A stretch of DNA of 64,000 nt from assembly GCA_963801855.1 (NCBI GenBank), contig CAWDGK010000002.1:806001-870000 (forward strand), written 5' to 3'. The stretch's first letter is position 1, and the number at the start of each line of letters is the position of its first letter. A program made the translations under genes and the position numbers. The notes beneath the pieces were generated by a model, which ran no database searches, was not told the DNA's origin, and was given only the letters and a program-made list of their open reading frames with translations. Below are positions 16,982 through 25,600 of this stretch, piece by piece. Source of the DNA: JACDAN01 sp963801855 (GTDB taxonomy: Bacteria > Actinomycetota > Thermoleophilia > Gaiellales > Gaiellaceae).

Positions 16982-18490
16982 ATGAGCGTGACCGCAGTCA
17001 GAACGCCTGCCGAATTCGAGGCCGAGCTCCAGCGCTATCTCTTCGAGCGCGCGGAGGAAGGACGGGCCGTCCGGGTCGGCGAGAAGGAGATCTCGGAGCG
17101 CGCGGAGATCGTCGGGCGGTACCGCGAGCTGTTCACGCGGGAGCAGCTCGAGGCGCTGAACGACGCGGAGCAGGCGGCCGGCCCCGACGACCGGGAGCGT
17201 CTCTACCGCCTTCGTAAAACCTGCGAGTCGGGCCTCATCGAGGTCGAGCTGAGCGCACGCGAAGACGAGATCGAGAACGCGATTCTCGCCGCGCGGGTGA
17301 CGTACCGCGGCGAGGAGCTCCCTCTCCGTTCCGCCCAGGCGCAGCTCGCGGTGCTTCCGACCTACGAGGAGCGCGAGGAGCTCGGAGTGCTGCAGGGGGA
17401 CGCGTCAGCCGCCTTCAACGAGCAGCGCATGGAGATGCTGCGCGCACGGGAGGAGCTCGACGCCGAGCTCTCCGGGGAGCCCGACGCGGTCAAGCGGAAC
17501 GAAGAGGAGAAGGGCATCTCGCTCAGGGAGTTGTCCGGCGTCCTCACCGAAGCCAGTCGTGCGGCAGACGAGGTGTACGGCCGCCTCTCCAACAAGTGGT
17601 TCGACAAGTTGATGGGCGAGGGACGGCCCGAGGTTCCGACCTCGTACCACGTCGCCTGGCTCCGCCGCCTCTCTCCGCTCGAGTCCACCTACACCAAGGA
17701 CCGAGCGACCGAGGTGTGCCTCGAGACGCTCCGGCATCTCGGCTTCAACATGGATCAGGAGCCGAACATCCGGATGGACCTCGACGACCGGCCGCAGAAG
17801 TCTCCACGGGCGTGCGTGATCGCCGCCGACCCACCGAAGGTCGTCCACCTGATCACCCGCGCGCAGGGTGGGCTCCACGACTACCAGGCGTTCCTGCACG
17901 AGGCCGGCCACGCCCTCCACTACGGGAACTGCGACCCGAACCTGCCGTACACCTTCCGAAACCTGTCGCGCGACCACGCGCTGACCGAGATCTACTCGTA
18001 CATCTTCGAGGCGATCTCGCGGGAGCCCGCGTGGCATGCCGAGCATTTCGACCTGACCGACGAGCAGGCAAAGGAGAACGCTGAGGCCACGATCTTCCTC
18101 GAGGCGCTCCTCTACCGGCGCTACACGGCGAAGCTCGAGTTCGAGATCTCGTTCTGGGGCAACTTCGACGACGGCGCCGCGGGTCAGGACGAGTACCACC
18201 AGCTCCTCACCGCCGCAACGGGGATCTCTTACCGGCCGGACGCGTACCTCGCGGACATGGACGCGGGGTTCTACTCCGCCGACTATCTCCGGGCCTGGAT
18301 CCGCTCGGCGCAGCTCCGCCAATGGTTGACGAAGGAGGTCGGAGAGGACTGGTGGCGCAACAAGGCAACCGGCGACCATCTCCGCTCGCTCTTCGCCGAG
18401 GGGACGAGGCCGCTGAGCGAGGACATCGCCGGCCGGCTCGGGTTCGACCCCCACGACACGAGACCGCTGCTCCACGAGCTCGGCGCCTGA
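16982..18490 (+). CDS. HExxH metallopeptidase related to M3 oligopeptidases
   Basis: 502-residue cytoplasmic protein with HEAGHALHY (H306, E307, H310) as zinc site and general base, and a downstream acidic helix (TEIYSYIFEAISREPAW) that would supply the third ligand. The helical architecture and the C-terminal segments ADMDAGFYSADYLRAW fit the oligoendopeptidase F / M3-like group, but the N-terminal half is divergent, so family membership is tentative. No signal peptide is present. TAGATT (16966-16971), 10 nt before the ATG, suggests a leaderless message. A strong stem-loop follows the gene. Confidence 0.8.
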   Translation: MSVTAVRTPAEFEAELQRYLFERAEEGRAVRVGEKEISERAEIVGRYRELFTREQLEALNDAEQAAGPDDRERLYRLRKTCESGLIEVELSAREDEIENAILAARVTYRGEELPLRSAQAQLAVLPTYEEREELGVLQGDASAAFNEQRMEMLRAREELDAELSGEPDAVKRNEEEKGISLRELSGVLTEASRAADEVYGRLSNKWFDKLMGEGRPEVPTSYHVAWLRRLSPLESTYTKDRATEVCLETLRHLGFNMDQEPNIRMDLDDRPQKSPRACVIAADPPKVVHLITRAQGGLHDYQAFLHEAGHALHYGNCDPNLPYTFRNLSRDHALTEIYSYIFEAISREPAWHAEHFDLTDEQAKENAEATIFLEALLYRRYTAKLEFEISFWGNFDDGAAGQDEYHQLLTAATGISYRPDAYLADMDAGFYSADYLRAWIRSAQLRQWLTKEVGEDWWRNKATGDHLRSLFAEGTRPLSEDIAGRLGFDPHDTRPLLHELGA

Positions 18491-18500
18491 CGCCCCTGGC

Positions 18501-18551
18501 CGGTGTCGTCTAGCGCCGGGCGGAGCCCGGCTCCGCCGCCACCTGACACCG
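18501..18551. terminator. Two-tier stem-loop after the metallopeptidase gene
   Basis: An outer repeat CGGTGTC (18501-18507) / GACACCG (18545-18551) encloses an inner perfect repeat GGCGGAG (18519-18525) / CTCCGCC (18531-18537) with loop CCCGG. No T tract follows. Confidence 0.5.
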
Positions 18552-18635
18552 CTCGCGGCACGCAGCTCTCCGGGCCCGTGCTGACGCACTGTCCCCTCCG
18601 GCTGCGAACCCCGAGCGGCGCCCCAGGAACGTCAG

Positions 18636-20318
18636 GTGCCTGAACTTCGGTTCGACCGGTTCTACCGGTATGACGAGCTGACGCAGATTCTCCAGGGTTG
18701 GGCTGACGAGCGGCCCGATCTCCTATCGCTGGAATCCATCGGCAAGAGCTACGAGGGGCGGGACATCTGGCTCGCCACGATCACGAACGGCGCCACCGGG
18801 CCTGCGCTCGAGAAGCCGGCGTTCATGATCGAGGCGAACATCCACGCGCTGGAGGTGACAGGCGCGACAGCCGCGCTCCATCTGATCGACCGGCTTCTGA
18901 CCGGCTACGGCAGCGACGAGCGGGTCACGCGCGTCCTCGACACCCGCGCGTTCTACGTCGTCCCGCGCTTGAACCCGGACGGCCCGGAGCTGGCGCTTGC
19001 GGACAAACCTCGGTTCATCCGCTCGAGCACCCGCCCCTGGCCCCTGGCCGAAGATGTGGACGGCCTCTACGAGGAAGATCTCGACGGCGACGGGCGGATC
19101 CTGATGATGCGGATGCGCGATTCGAACGGCTCCTGGAAGGCGCATCCCGACGAGCCCCGGCTGCTGGTACGGCGCGAGCCGGACGATGACGGCGGGGAGT
19201 ACTACCGAGTCCTCTGGGAGGGACGGATCCGAAACTACGACGGCGTCTCGATCAAGATCGCGCCGCCGCTCGAAGGGCTCGACCTCAACCGGAACTTCCC
19301 GATGGAGTGGGCGGTCGAGTCGGAGCAGTACGGCGCCGGGCCGTATCCGACATCGGAGCCGGAGGTCCGCGCGATGGTTCAGGCGATCGTCGACCGGCCG
19401 AACATCACCGGCCACATCGCCTACCACACGTTCAGCGGCGTCCATCTGCGTCCGTATTCGAGCTACGCCGACGAGCACTATCCGGCGTCCGACCTGAGGG
19501 TCTACGAGCTGCTGGGCGAGAAGGCGACGGAGATCACCGGCTACCCCGCGGTCTCGATCTTCCACGACTTCAAGTACGACCCGAAGCAGACGGTGAAGGG
19601 CGGCGCCAACGACTGGCTCTACGACCACCTCGGCCTCTTCTCGTGGACGACCGAGTTCTGGAGCCCGCAGCGCGAGGCCGGGATCGAGGACTTCAGGTAC
19701 ATCGACTGGCTTCGAGACCACCCGGCCGAGGACGACGTCAAGCTGCTCCGCTGGAGCGACGAGGAGCTCGACGGCAAGGGCTATATCGACTGGTACCCGT
19801 TCGAGCACGACCAGCTGGGCGAGGTCGAGCTCGGCGGCTGGGACCTCATGTACGCCTGGGGCAACGTTCCGCCGAAGTTCCTCGAGCGCGAGATCGCCCC
19901 GCACTCGGAGCTCGCGATCTGGCATCTGCTCATCTCACCGCTCCTCGAGATCCGCTCGCTGGAGGCGGAGTCGCTCGGAGAGTCGAGCTGGCTCGTTCGG
20001 CTAGTTGTGGAGAACACGGGCTGGCTCCCGACGAACGTCTCGCAGAAGGCGGTCGAGCGGAAGGCCGTGCGGCCGCTGGAGGCGGAGATCACCTTGCCCG
20101 AGGGCGGGCGTGTAGTGGGCGGCGAAAAGAAGGTCGAGCTCGGCCAGCTGGACGGGCGGGTTCACCGCCGATCGCTCCTGTGGTGGGCCTCGAACGACGC
20201 GACGAGCGATCGCGCGAAGGCGGAGTGGGTCGTCGAAGCCCCGGCGGGGTCAGTCGTTCAGGTGGAGGCGCGACACCAGCGAGCCGGAACCGTCCGCCGC
20301 GAGCTAACGCTCGTCTGA
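18636..20318 (+). CDS. M14-family zinc carboxypeptidase
   Basis: 560 residues. The zinc site HxxE is H70-A-L-E73 in EANIHALEV. The third ligand is likely the His in GHIAYHTFSG, and the catalytic Glu is likely in WTTEFWSP. GLDLNRNFPMEW matches the substrate-binding Asn-Arg of the family. A C-terminal beta-rich region follows the catalytic domain. I see no signal peptide, so the protein may act in the cytoplasm on peptides. Alternatively the true start or export route is not recognised. The start is a GTG at 18636. The 145-bp gap before it holds a stem-loop. Confidence 0.88.
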   Translation: MPELRFDRFYRYDELTQILQGWADERPDLLSLESIGKSYEGRDIWLATITNGATGPALEKPAFMIEANIHALEVTGATAALHLIDRLLTGYGSDERVTRVLDTRAFYVVPRLNPDGPELALADKPRFIRSSTRPWPLAEDVDGLYEEDLDGDGRILMMRMRDSNGSWKAHPDEPRLLVRREPDDDGGEYYRVLWEGRIRNYDGVSIKIAPPLEGLDLNRNFPMEWAVESEQYGAGPYPTSEPEVRAMVQAIVDRPNITGHIAYHTFSGVHLRPYSSYADEHYPASDLRVYELLGEKATEITGYPAVSIFHDFKYDPKQTVKGGANDWLYDHLGLFSWTTEFWSPQREAGIEDFRYIDWLRDHPAEDDVKLLRWSDEELDGKGYIDWYPFEHDQLGEVELGGWDLMYAWGNVPPKFLEREIAPHSELAIWHLLISPLLEIRSLEAESLGESSWLVRLVVENTGWLPTNVSQKAVERKAVRPLEAEITLPEGGRVVGGEKKVELGQLDGRVHRRSLLWWASNDATSDRAKAEWVVEAPAGSVVQVEARHQRAGTVRRELTLV

Positions 20319-20340
20319 CGACCGTTCTCAGAGCGCTCGC

Positions 20341-21063
20341 TCACGATCCGGCCCTATCCGACGGAGCCAATCGAAGCACCACGATGCTTTCATGGGCGTT
20401 CGACTGCGCCTCTGCAATCTCAAAGCCGAGCGGTTCGCGCAGAGCCGTCAACAGCGTCAGGAATGCGTCATGCGTCCAGACGTGGAAATGAATGTGATAG
20501 CGATCGTTCTCCATCGCGCCGGCGACATGAGCAGCGAGATCGGCGTCGGTCACGCCTTCGACGAACTGGGCGAACTCGCGGTAGTGGCCTTCCCGTGATC
20601 GCTCCGGGCCGTCCTCGTAGTCGCTCAGGACGTGCGCTACCGATGTGACCGGCCGCTCAGAATCGAACGTCTTGCGCTTATCGGGTACGGCCAGATAAAC
20701 GACCCCTCCCGGCTTCGTGACGCGCAGAAACGTCTTGAGGACAGCGACCGGATCTTCGGTGTGCTCGAGGAAGTGATTGGCGACGACAAAGTCCTGCGAA
20801 TCATCGGGCACGGTCTCGAGCGTGGTGGCATCGTCCACGATGTCCGGCGCGACGATCTTTTCGCCCGCGAGGTCGGGATACTGCGAGTGCAGGTCTTCCA
20901 GGCTCCACCTGTCCACGTAGCTGGCGGCGGCACCGCGGGGCATCCGCAAGGGGTGACTTAGTGCCCCAATCTCGATGCCGCGGCCGCGAAGGTGTCGGCG
21001 GGCGACCGCTTCGCGCACCCGCAAGACATGAAGCCACAAGCCCAGGCGGCTGACGAGGCGCAC
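20341..21063 (-). CDS. SAM-dependent methyltransferase (class I)
   Basis: 240 residues with a Rossmann-like core. GRGIEIGALSHPLRMP is an atypical motif I and is typical of methyltransferases found near glycan genes. VVANHFLEHTEDPVAVLKTFLRVTKPGG provides the motif around strand 4, and GGVVYLAVPDKRKTFD follows. The acceptor substrate is unknown. The GTG start at 21063 has TAGACT (21075-21070) 6 nt upstream, so the transcript is probably leaderless. It is convergent with the carboxypeptidase gene. Confidence 0.85.
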   Translation of the reverse strand: MRLVSRLGLWLHVLRVREAVARRHLRGRGIEIGALSHPLRMPRGAAASYVDRWSLEDLHSQYPDLAGEKIVAPDIVDDATTLETVPDDSQDFVVANHFLEHTEDPVAVLKTFLRVTKPGGVVYLAVPDKRKTFDSERPVTSVAHVLSDYEDGPERSREGHYREFAQFVEGVTDADLAAHVAGAMENDRYHIHFHVWTHDAFLTLLTALREPLGFEIAEAQSNAHESIVVLRLAPSDRAGS

Positions 21064-21168
21064 CCGTCGAGTCTAGGGCGCCGATGCATTTGGCGACGCC
21101 CTTGGTGTGGGCGTCGGGAGGTCAGTGTTCAGGTGCGAGCCAGCCGTTCGGCGAGAGCTGACGCGGGG

Positions 21169-21508
21169 TTAGCCGGACTCTCCGGCAAGGAGCAGTTCGA
21201 TCTCCTCCCAGAGGAGCTTCTTCGCCGGATCTGCCCGGCCGTTGACGAAGCGGACGCTCTCCGCCTCGAGCAGGCGGCGACATTCCTCTGGCCCTCCGCC
21301 GTCGGCTCCCCAGCCTTCGGGAATCGATCCGTCGGCGTAGATGACCCGCCAGGGTGCCGGAAAGACCGGGTTGTGGACGGCCGACGCTGCTACTGCGCGA
21401 GCAGCGCTCTTGGTTGCCGGTAGCGGCGATCCCGAGTTCGCCGTAGGAAGTCCAACGGCCCTTCGGGATCACACGTGCGGCTCGAATGATCATGTCGCTT
21501 CCCGCCAT
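21169..21508 (-). CDS. Alkyltransferase-like (ATL/MGMT-domain) protein, interrupted by a +1 frameshift near 21409
   Basis: The first frame reads IIRAARVIPKGRWTSYGELGIAATGNQ, the DNA-binding helix region of O6-alkylguanine alkyltransferases. After one extra nucleotide (AAC-CAA-g-AGC-GCT, complement of 21415-21404) the frame continues SAARAVAASAVHNPVFPAPW and RVIYADGSIPEGWGADGG to a TAA at 21171-21169. Where MGMT has the catalytic PCHR, this protein has APWRVI, so the acceptor cysteine is absent. That matches ATL proteins, which bind damaged bases and recruit nucleotide excision repair. ATG 21508 or ATG 21493 could be the start. Confidence 0.7.
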
Positions 21509-21581
21509 CAGCTTCGAGCTATGTGGGTCCTGTTACCCGTACCGGTACCCGTCCACCGGACGAACTGTGTTAGATGCCGCC

Positions 21582-21995
21582 ATGACGCAGCCGCAGTCGG
21601 GTTCAGAGCACGACGACGCCGCAGACGAAGCGCCTCGGGTGCCGACGTCGCCCTCTGAGCTCGATCAGGTGCGGCGTACGTCGATGGCTGCGGAGCGCAC
21701 CTGGTTGGCGTGGTGGCGAACGGCGCTAGGCGCCAGCGCCGGGGCCCTCGCCGTGGGCCGGTTCGCCCCCGAGCTGCTCGAAGTCGCCGCATGGCCGTAC
21801 ATTCTGCTCGGCTGCGGCTACGCGTCTCTCGCGATCGGGCTCTGGATCGTCGGCGCACAACGCCAGCGCGGGTTGGAGCATGCGCTGCGAACCGGTGGCC
21901 ACGTACCGCTGCGGTTCAGCACCGTCGGGCTGTTCACCGTCGGTGGCGTCGCGTTGGCCGTCACGACCGTCGTGTTCGTGATCGCGCAGACCTGA
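21582..21995 (+). CDS. DUF202-family membrane protein
   Basis: 137 residues: a polar N-terminus, then RRTSMAAERTWLAWWRTALG, the typical DUF202 entry sequence, followed by three hydrophobic segments (roughly residues 48-62, 70-92 and 113-135). The function of the family is unknown. The ATG at 21582 is preferred over an upstream in-frame start because TTAGAT (21570-21575) stands 6 nt before it and the family match begins shortly after. Confidence 0.8.
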   Translation: MTQPQSGSEHDDAADEAPRVPTSPSELDQVRRTSMAAERTWLAWWRTALGASAGALAVGRFAPELLEVAAWPYILLGCGYASLAIGLWIVGAQRQRGLEHALRTGGHVPLRFSTVGLFTVGGVALAVTTVVFVIAQT

Positions 21996-22040
21996 CGACG
22001 CAGACCTGACGAGAATCGACCTGGCGCGAGGCGGCCGGAA

Positions 22041-22112
22041 GGCGCATACGGGATTCGAACCCGTGCCGCCGCCGTGAGAGGGCGGTGTCCTAGGCCACTA
22101 GACGAATGCGCC
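22041..22112 (-). tRNA. tRNA-Glu (anticodon CTC)
   Basis: On the minus strand a 72-nt cloverleaf runs from GGCGCAT to ATGCGCC (7-bp acceptor stem). The anticodon arm is CCGCC-CTCTCAC-GGCGG, giving anticodon CTC. The T arm is CACGGGTTCGAATCCCGTA. CCA is not encoded. Confidence 0.95.
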
Positions 22113-22154
22113 GAGCGAGGCATGATTGTAGCGACGGGCGGGTAGGACGGCGAG

Positions 22155-22410
22155 ATGGTCAACTGGCTCCGGAAGCTCCTTGGCGGGGGCGACGAACCCA
22201 CCGCCGCCCGCCAGCAGGGCGACCCCGACCGTGCTCAACCGAAGCGACGAGCCACGAGGCGGGACTCAAAGCGACGAGTACCGTCACGCCGACCCTCGCG
22301 ACCTTGTCGAAGCAGGGCGGCGTGACCATGAGTGGGCCGGGCGGCGCGCCGCAGGAAGGACTCTCGCACGGACGAGCGTCGTGACCTGGATCGGAAAACC
22401 GATTGACTAG
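22155..22410 (+). CDS. Hypothetical protein, probably interrupted by a +1 frameshift near 22242
   Basis: From ATG 22155 the frame reads MVNWLRKLLGGGDEPTAARQ and then becomes an implausible run of Arg. Skipping one nucleotide at CAA-CCG-a-AGC (22236-22245) gives SDEPRGGTQSDEYRHADPRD, a balanced, acidic sequence that runs to the TAG at 22408-22410 and ends TSVVTWIGKPID. I do not recognise the protein. TAGGAC (22143-22148) is 6 nt before the ATG. The stop codon lies inside the palindrome TTGACTAGTCAA. The reconstruction is an inference from composition and from the identical shift seen in other genes. Confidence 0.4.
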
Positions 22411-22446
22411 TCAACCAGGAATTCTCGCGATTGACATGTCAGTCAA
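22403..22446. promoter_or_regulatory. Pair of TTGAC...GTCAA palindromes, candidate TetR operators
   Basis: TTGACTAGTCAA (22403-22414) is a perfect 12-bp palindrome. TTGACATGTCAGTCAA (22431-22446) has TTGAC/GTCAA arms around 6 bp and contains the perfect TGACATGTCA. They lie 28 bp apart, about 65-110 bp upstream of the protease promoter. A related half-site (TTAGTTAGTCAA) lies just after the TetR gene near 27600. TGAC/GTCA arms are common in TetR-family operators. Confidence 0.5.
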
Positions 22447-22510
22447 CGATAGATTCACGCCTTGTAAATCGGCGTAAATCTCTCAGAGAATCCATACCTT
22501 CACAAAACGT

Positions 22511-22540
22511 TTGACATTCGCTCCGACGCGGGCATAACTA
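22511..22540 (+). promoter_or_regulatory. Sigma-70-type promoter for the M6-type protease
   Basis: TTGACA (22511-22516) is followed after 17 bp by ATAACT (22534-22539), or after 18 bp by TAACTA. The leader would be about 60 nt long and contains GGGGGTAAC just before the ATG at 22606. This is one of the few genes here with a full -35 box and a long leader. Confidence 0.6.
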
Positions 22541-22605
22541 GCGATCGGCCAAAGGACCCCTTTGTGCCGCACGACGCGTACAAACCAAGAGCCCGGGGGT
22601 AACGG

Positions 22606-25600
22606 ATGCGACGGAAGTTCTCGCGCCTCGCTCAGCTGCTGACCATCGCGGTCGCCGCAGGCGCCACTCTCACCTATGCCGGCACCGCACCGGCCGACCC
22701 GACCGCACAACACGCGGCCAACGGTTTCGCCAACATCAAGACTGCCGATCCGGCCGTCTGCGAGAACACGGTCACGACAGGACACGCGTCGAACTACTGG
22801 ACACGTGGCCAGTGTCTGCGCATGGACTTCTTCGTCTCGAACACACCGGTGGCCAACGGCTCGGACTCGGTCACCGTCGAGGCGATCGGTGCGACCGGCT
22901 CGGTCATTACGAGCAAGGCAGCCGTGCGCCGCTCGACCACTGCCGCGGTCGGCCCGCTTCCGCCGACGAACGACGCCTGGCGCGTGGTCTTCAGCACCGC
23001 CGGCTGGCCCGCTGGTCAGGTCAGCTTCAAGGTGACTGCCAACGGCCAGGACGCCGGTAACGGCCTCCCGGTCTTCGTCAACGCTCTCGCGGCGGACATC
23101 GCTGCGACGCCGAAGGCGAACGGCAAGAAGTACGCGCCGGGCGAGGCTGTCACCGTCCAGGGCTCGGTGAGCGAGCTCACGGACGTCGCGGGCACGACCG
23201 AGCGCTCAGAGGCGCGGAACGCGCAGTTCTTCCTGCAGGCTCGCACTCCGACTGGAGAGATCCGCGGTCCGTATGGGCCGTTCTCGGCCGGCCTCGACGG
23301 AACTTTCTCCGGCGTCCAGCTCCCCGCAGCCGCGACTCGCGGACTGACGGCCGGACCGGAGACGAACTTCCAGCTGACTGTGGGAATCGACGTCGTCGAC
23401 GCCACCAGCCAGAACCTCGTCTCGGGCGCCTGGGCGACCCAGAATGCCGGCAGCGGCTCGGCCGGGCTGGTCAGCCGCCCGACCACGCTGCTCCTCGAGA
23501 ACAAGTTCGTCTCGTCGGTCGGCTGGGTGAAGCCGGGCGACGCCTATCCGTTCCGCGTCTTCGTCAAGAACTTCACGGACGAGTGGAAGAACGGTGTCTC
23601 CGTGTCGATTTCGGCGCCTCCCGGTGTCGAGTTCGTCGGCGCCAAGCCCATCAAGGGCGCCGGTACGGCGACGGTGACGCCGACCTCGCTCACGTGGACG
23701 CTTGCCTCGATCGCAACGGATACGACGGCGACGCTCGTCGTCGACGCGAAGGCCAAGAAGACGACCGAGGACGCACGAGTCGTCTGGAAGGACCTCTCGA
23801 CGACCGCGACGATGACCTACAACGGCGGCTCGGCGCTCACGTCCAAGACGCGCGGGCCGAAGGTGATTCCTCCGACGGGCGGATTCGAGACGGCACGATA
23901 TGGCGACAAGCCGTTCCCGATCATCCCCGTCGACTTCCTCGACCGGAAGCACAAGACGCGCCATAGCGGCGACGAGCTCGCCAAGGTCGTCAACTCGCCC
24001 GACTACCCGGGCTCGACGTACAACCTCTACCAGGAGATGTCCTTCGGGCAGCTCCACCCATTCGGGTCGGTGCCGTCCGTCGGCGTCGCCTCGGCCAAGT
24101 TCGACTACGAGCCGGGCTTCAAGTTCACCGAACGTGACGTGAAGAAGCCGACCTGCCGCGGCGCCACTGTGGGGCAGGCCCAGCCGGTCTTCGGGACACC
24201 CGCGTATCCGGAGCGGATCCACGACGGCTGGTACCAGCTGCCGGGCGACACCGAGTACTACGGCGGCGACTTCCCGGTCTTCACGGCCACCACGATCGGA
24301 ATCGACTCCGCCTGCGGCGACACGTCGAAGATGATCTACGACGCAGTTCAGATCGCCGATCCGGAGATCGACTACAACCAGTTCGACTCCGACAAGGACG
24401 GCGTCGTCGACTTCACGATGGTCGTCTTCGCCGGCTGCGGCGGCAACGGCGCTTCGCAGCTGAAGATCGGGTGCGAGGACGCCACGCCGTACGACAACCC
24501 GTGGCCGCACTCCTCGTCGCTCGAGGGGAGCTGGGAGGACCCGGTCTCCAAGCTGACCGGCTACATCTCCGACGACCAGCTGACCGACCTCCATGGAACG
24601 CCGCAGTGTTGGAACGACAACACGTACTCGGAGTTCTCCGACTGCCAGGCAAACGGCGGCTCTGGCCTCGACGAGCTGCCCGCGTACGTTCGCGTCGGCC
24701 CGTACAACATCAACCCCGAGGACGCGATCGACGCGGCCAGCGTGATCGCACACGAGTATGGCCATCATCTCGGGCTGCCCGACTTCTACTCCAACAGTTA
24801 CAGCTCCTACAACGACTGGAACCTCATGGCTGGCGATTACTCGCAGCACATGACGATCTTCGGCAAGCAGGAAATGGGCTGGGTTGTCCCGCGGTTCATG
24901 CAGCCGGGCGAGACGCGCAACGTCTCGAACTGGAGCGAGATCAAGAACGACACCGGAGAGATCCAGTGGAAGACGCCGGGCGGCCAGCCGTACACGCTGT
25001 CGGCCGGGAACGGCGACCAGAACATCCACAACGGCGAGGCCTACGCGCTGAAGCTGCCGCGGAAGCTCGTCATCGACCCGGCGAAGGTCGAGGCAGGCGC
25101 CTCGGCGCCAGACGTCTACTGGTCCGGTCGCGGCAACGACTTCGGCTGCTCGCCGAAGGCAGGTCACAACCTCGACGTCGTCCTCCCCGAGCTCGAATTC
25201 GTACCCGAGGGGACGCCGATCACGGTCAAGTTCAAGTCCAGCTGGGACATCGAGTGGGACTTCGACTACGGCTTCGTGCTGGCCACCACCGACGGGACGA
25301 ACTACACGTCGCTTCCGTCCGAGAACGGCTACTCGACGGCGAAGGCTCAAAACCCCAACAACTCGACCTGCCTCGCCGGGCTCGACAACGGCTTGACAGG
25401 GACGAGCGGCGCGTATGCCGGCGGGCCCACTCAGGTCGCGATCGACCGGGCCGAGGGCTCGGCGGCCAGTGGATCGCCGTTCGTGGCGGATGAATACGAC
25501 CTGTCGCAGTACGCGGGCCAGCGAGGCGTCGTCCTCCGGTTCTCCTACGCGACCGACCCGGGCCTCGACCGGCCGGGCTGGTTCGTCGACGACCTGGAGA

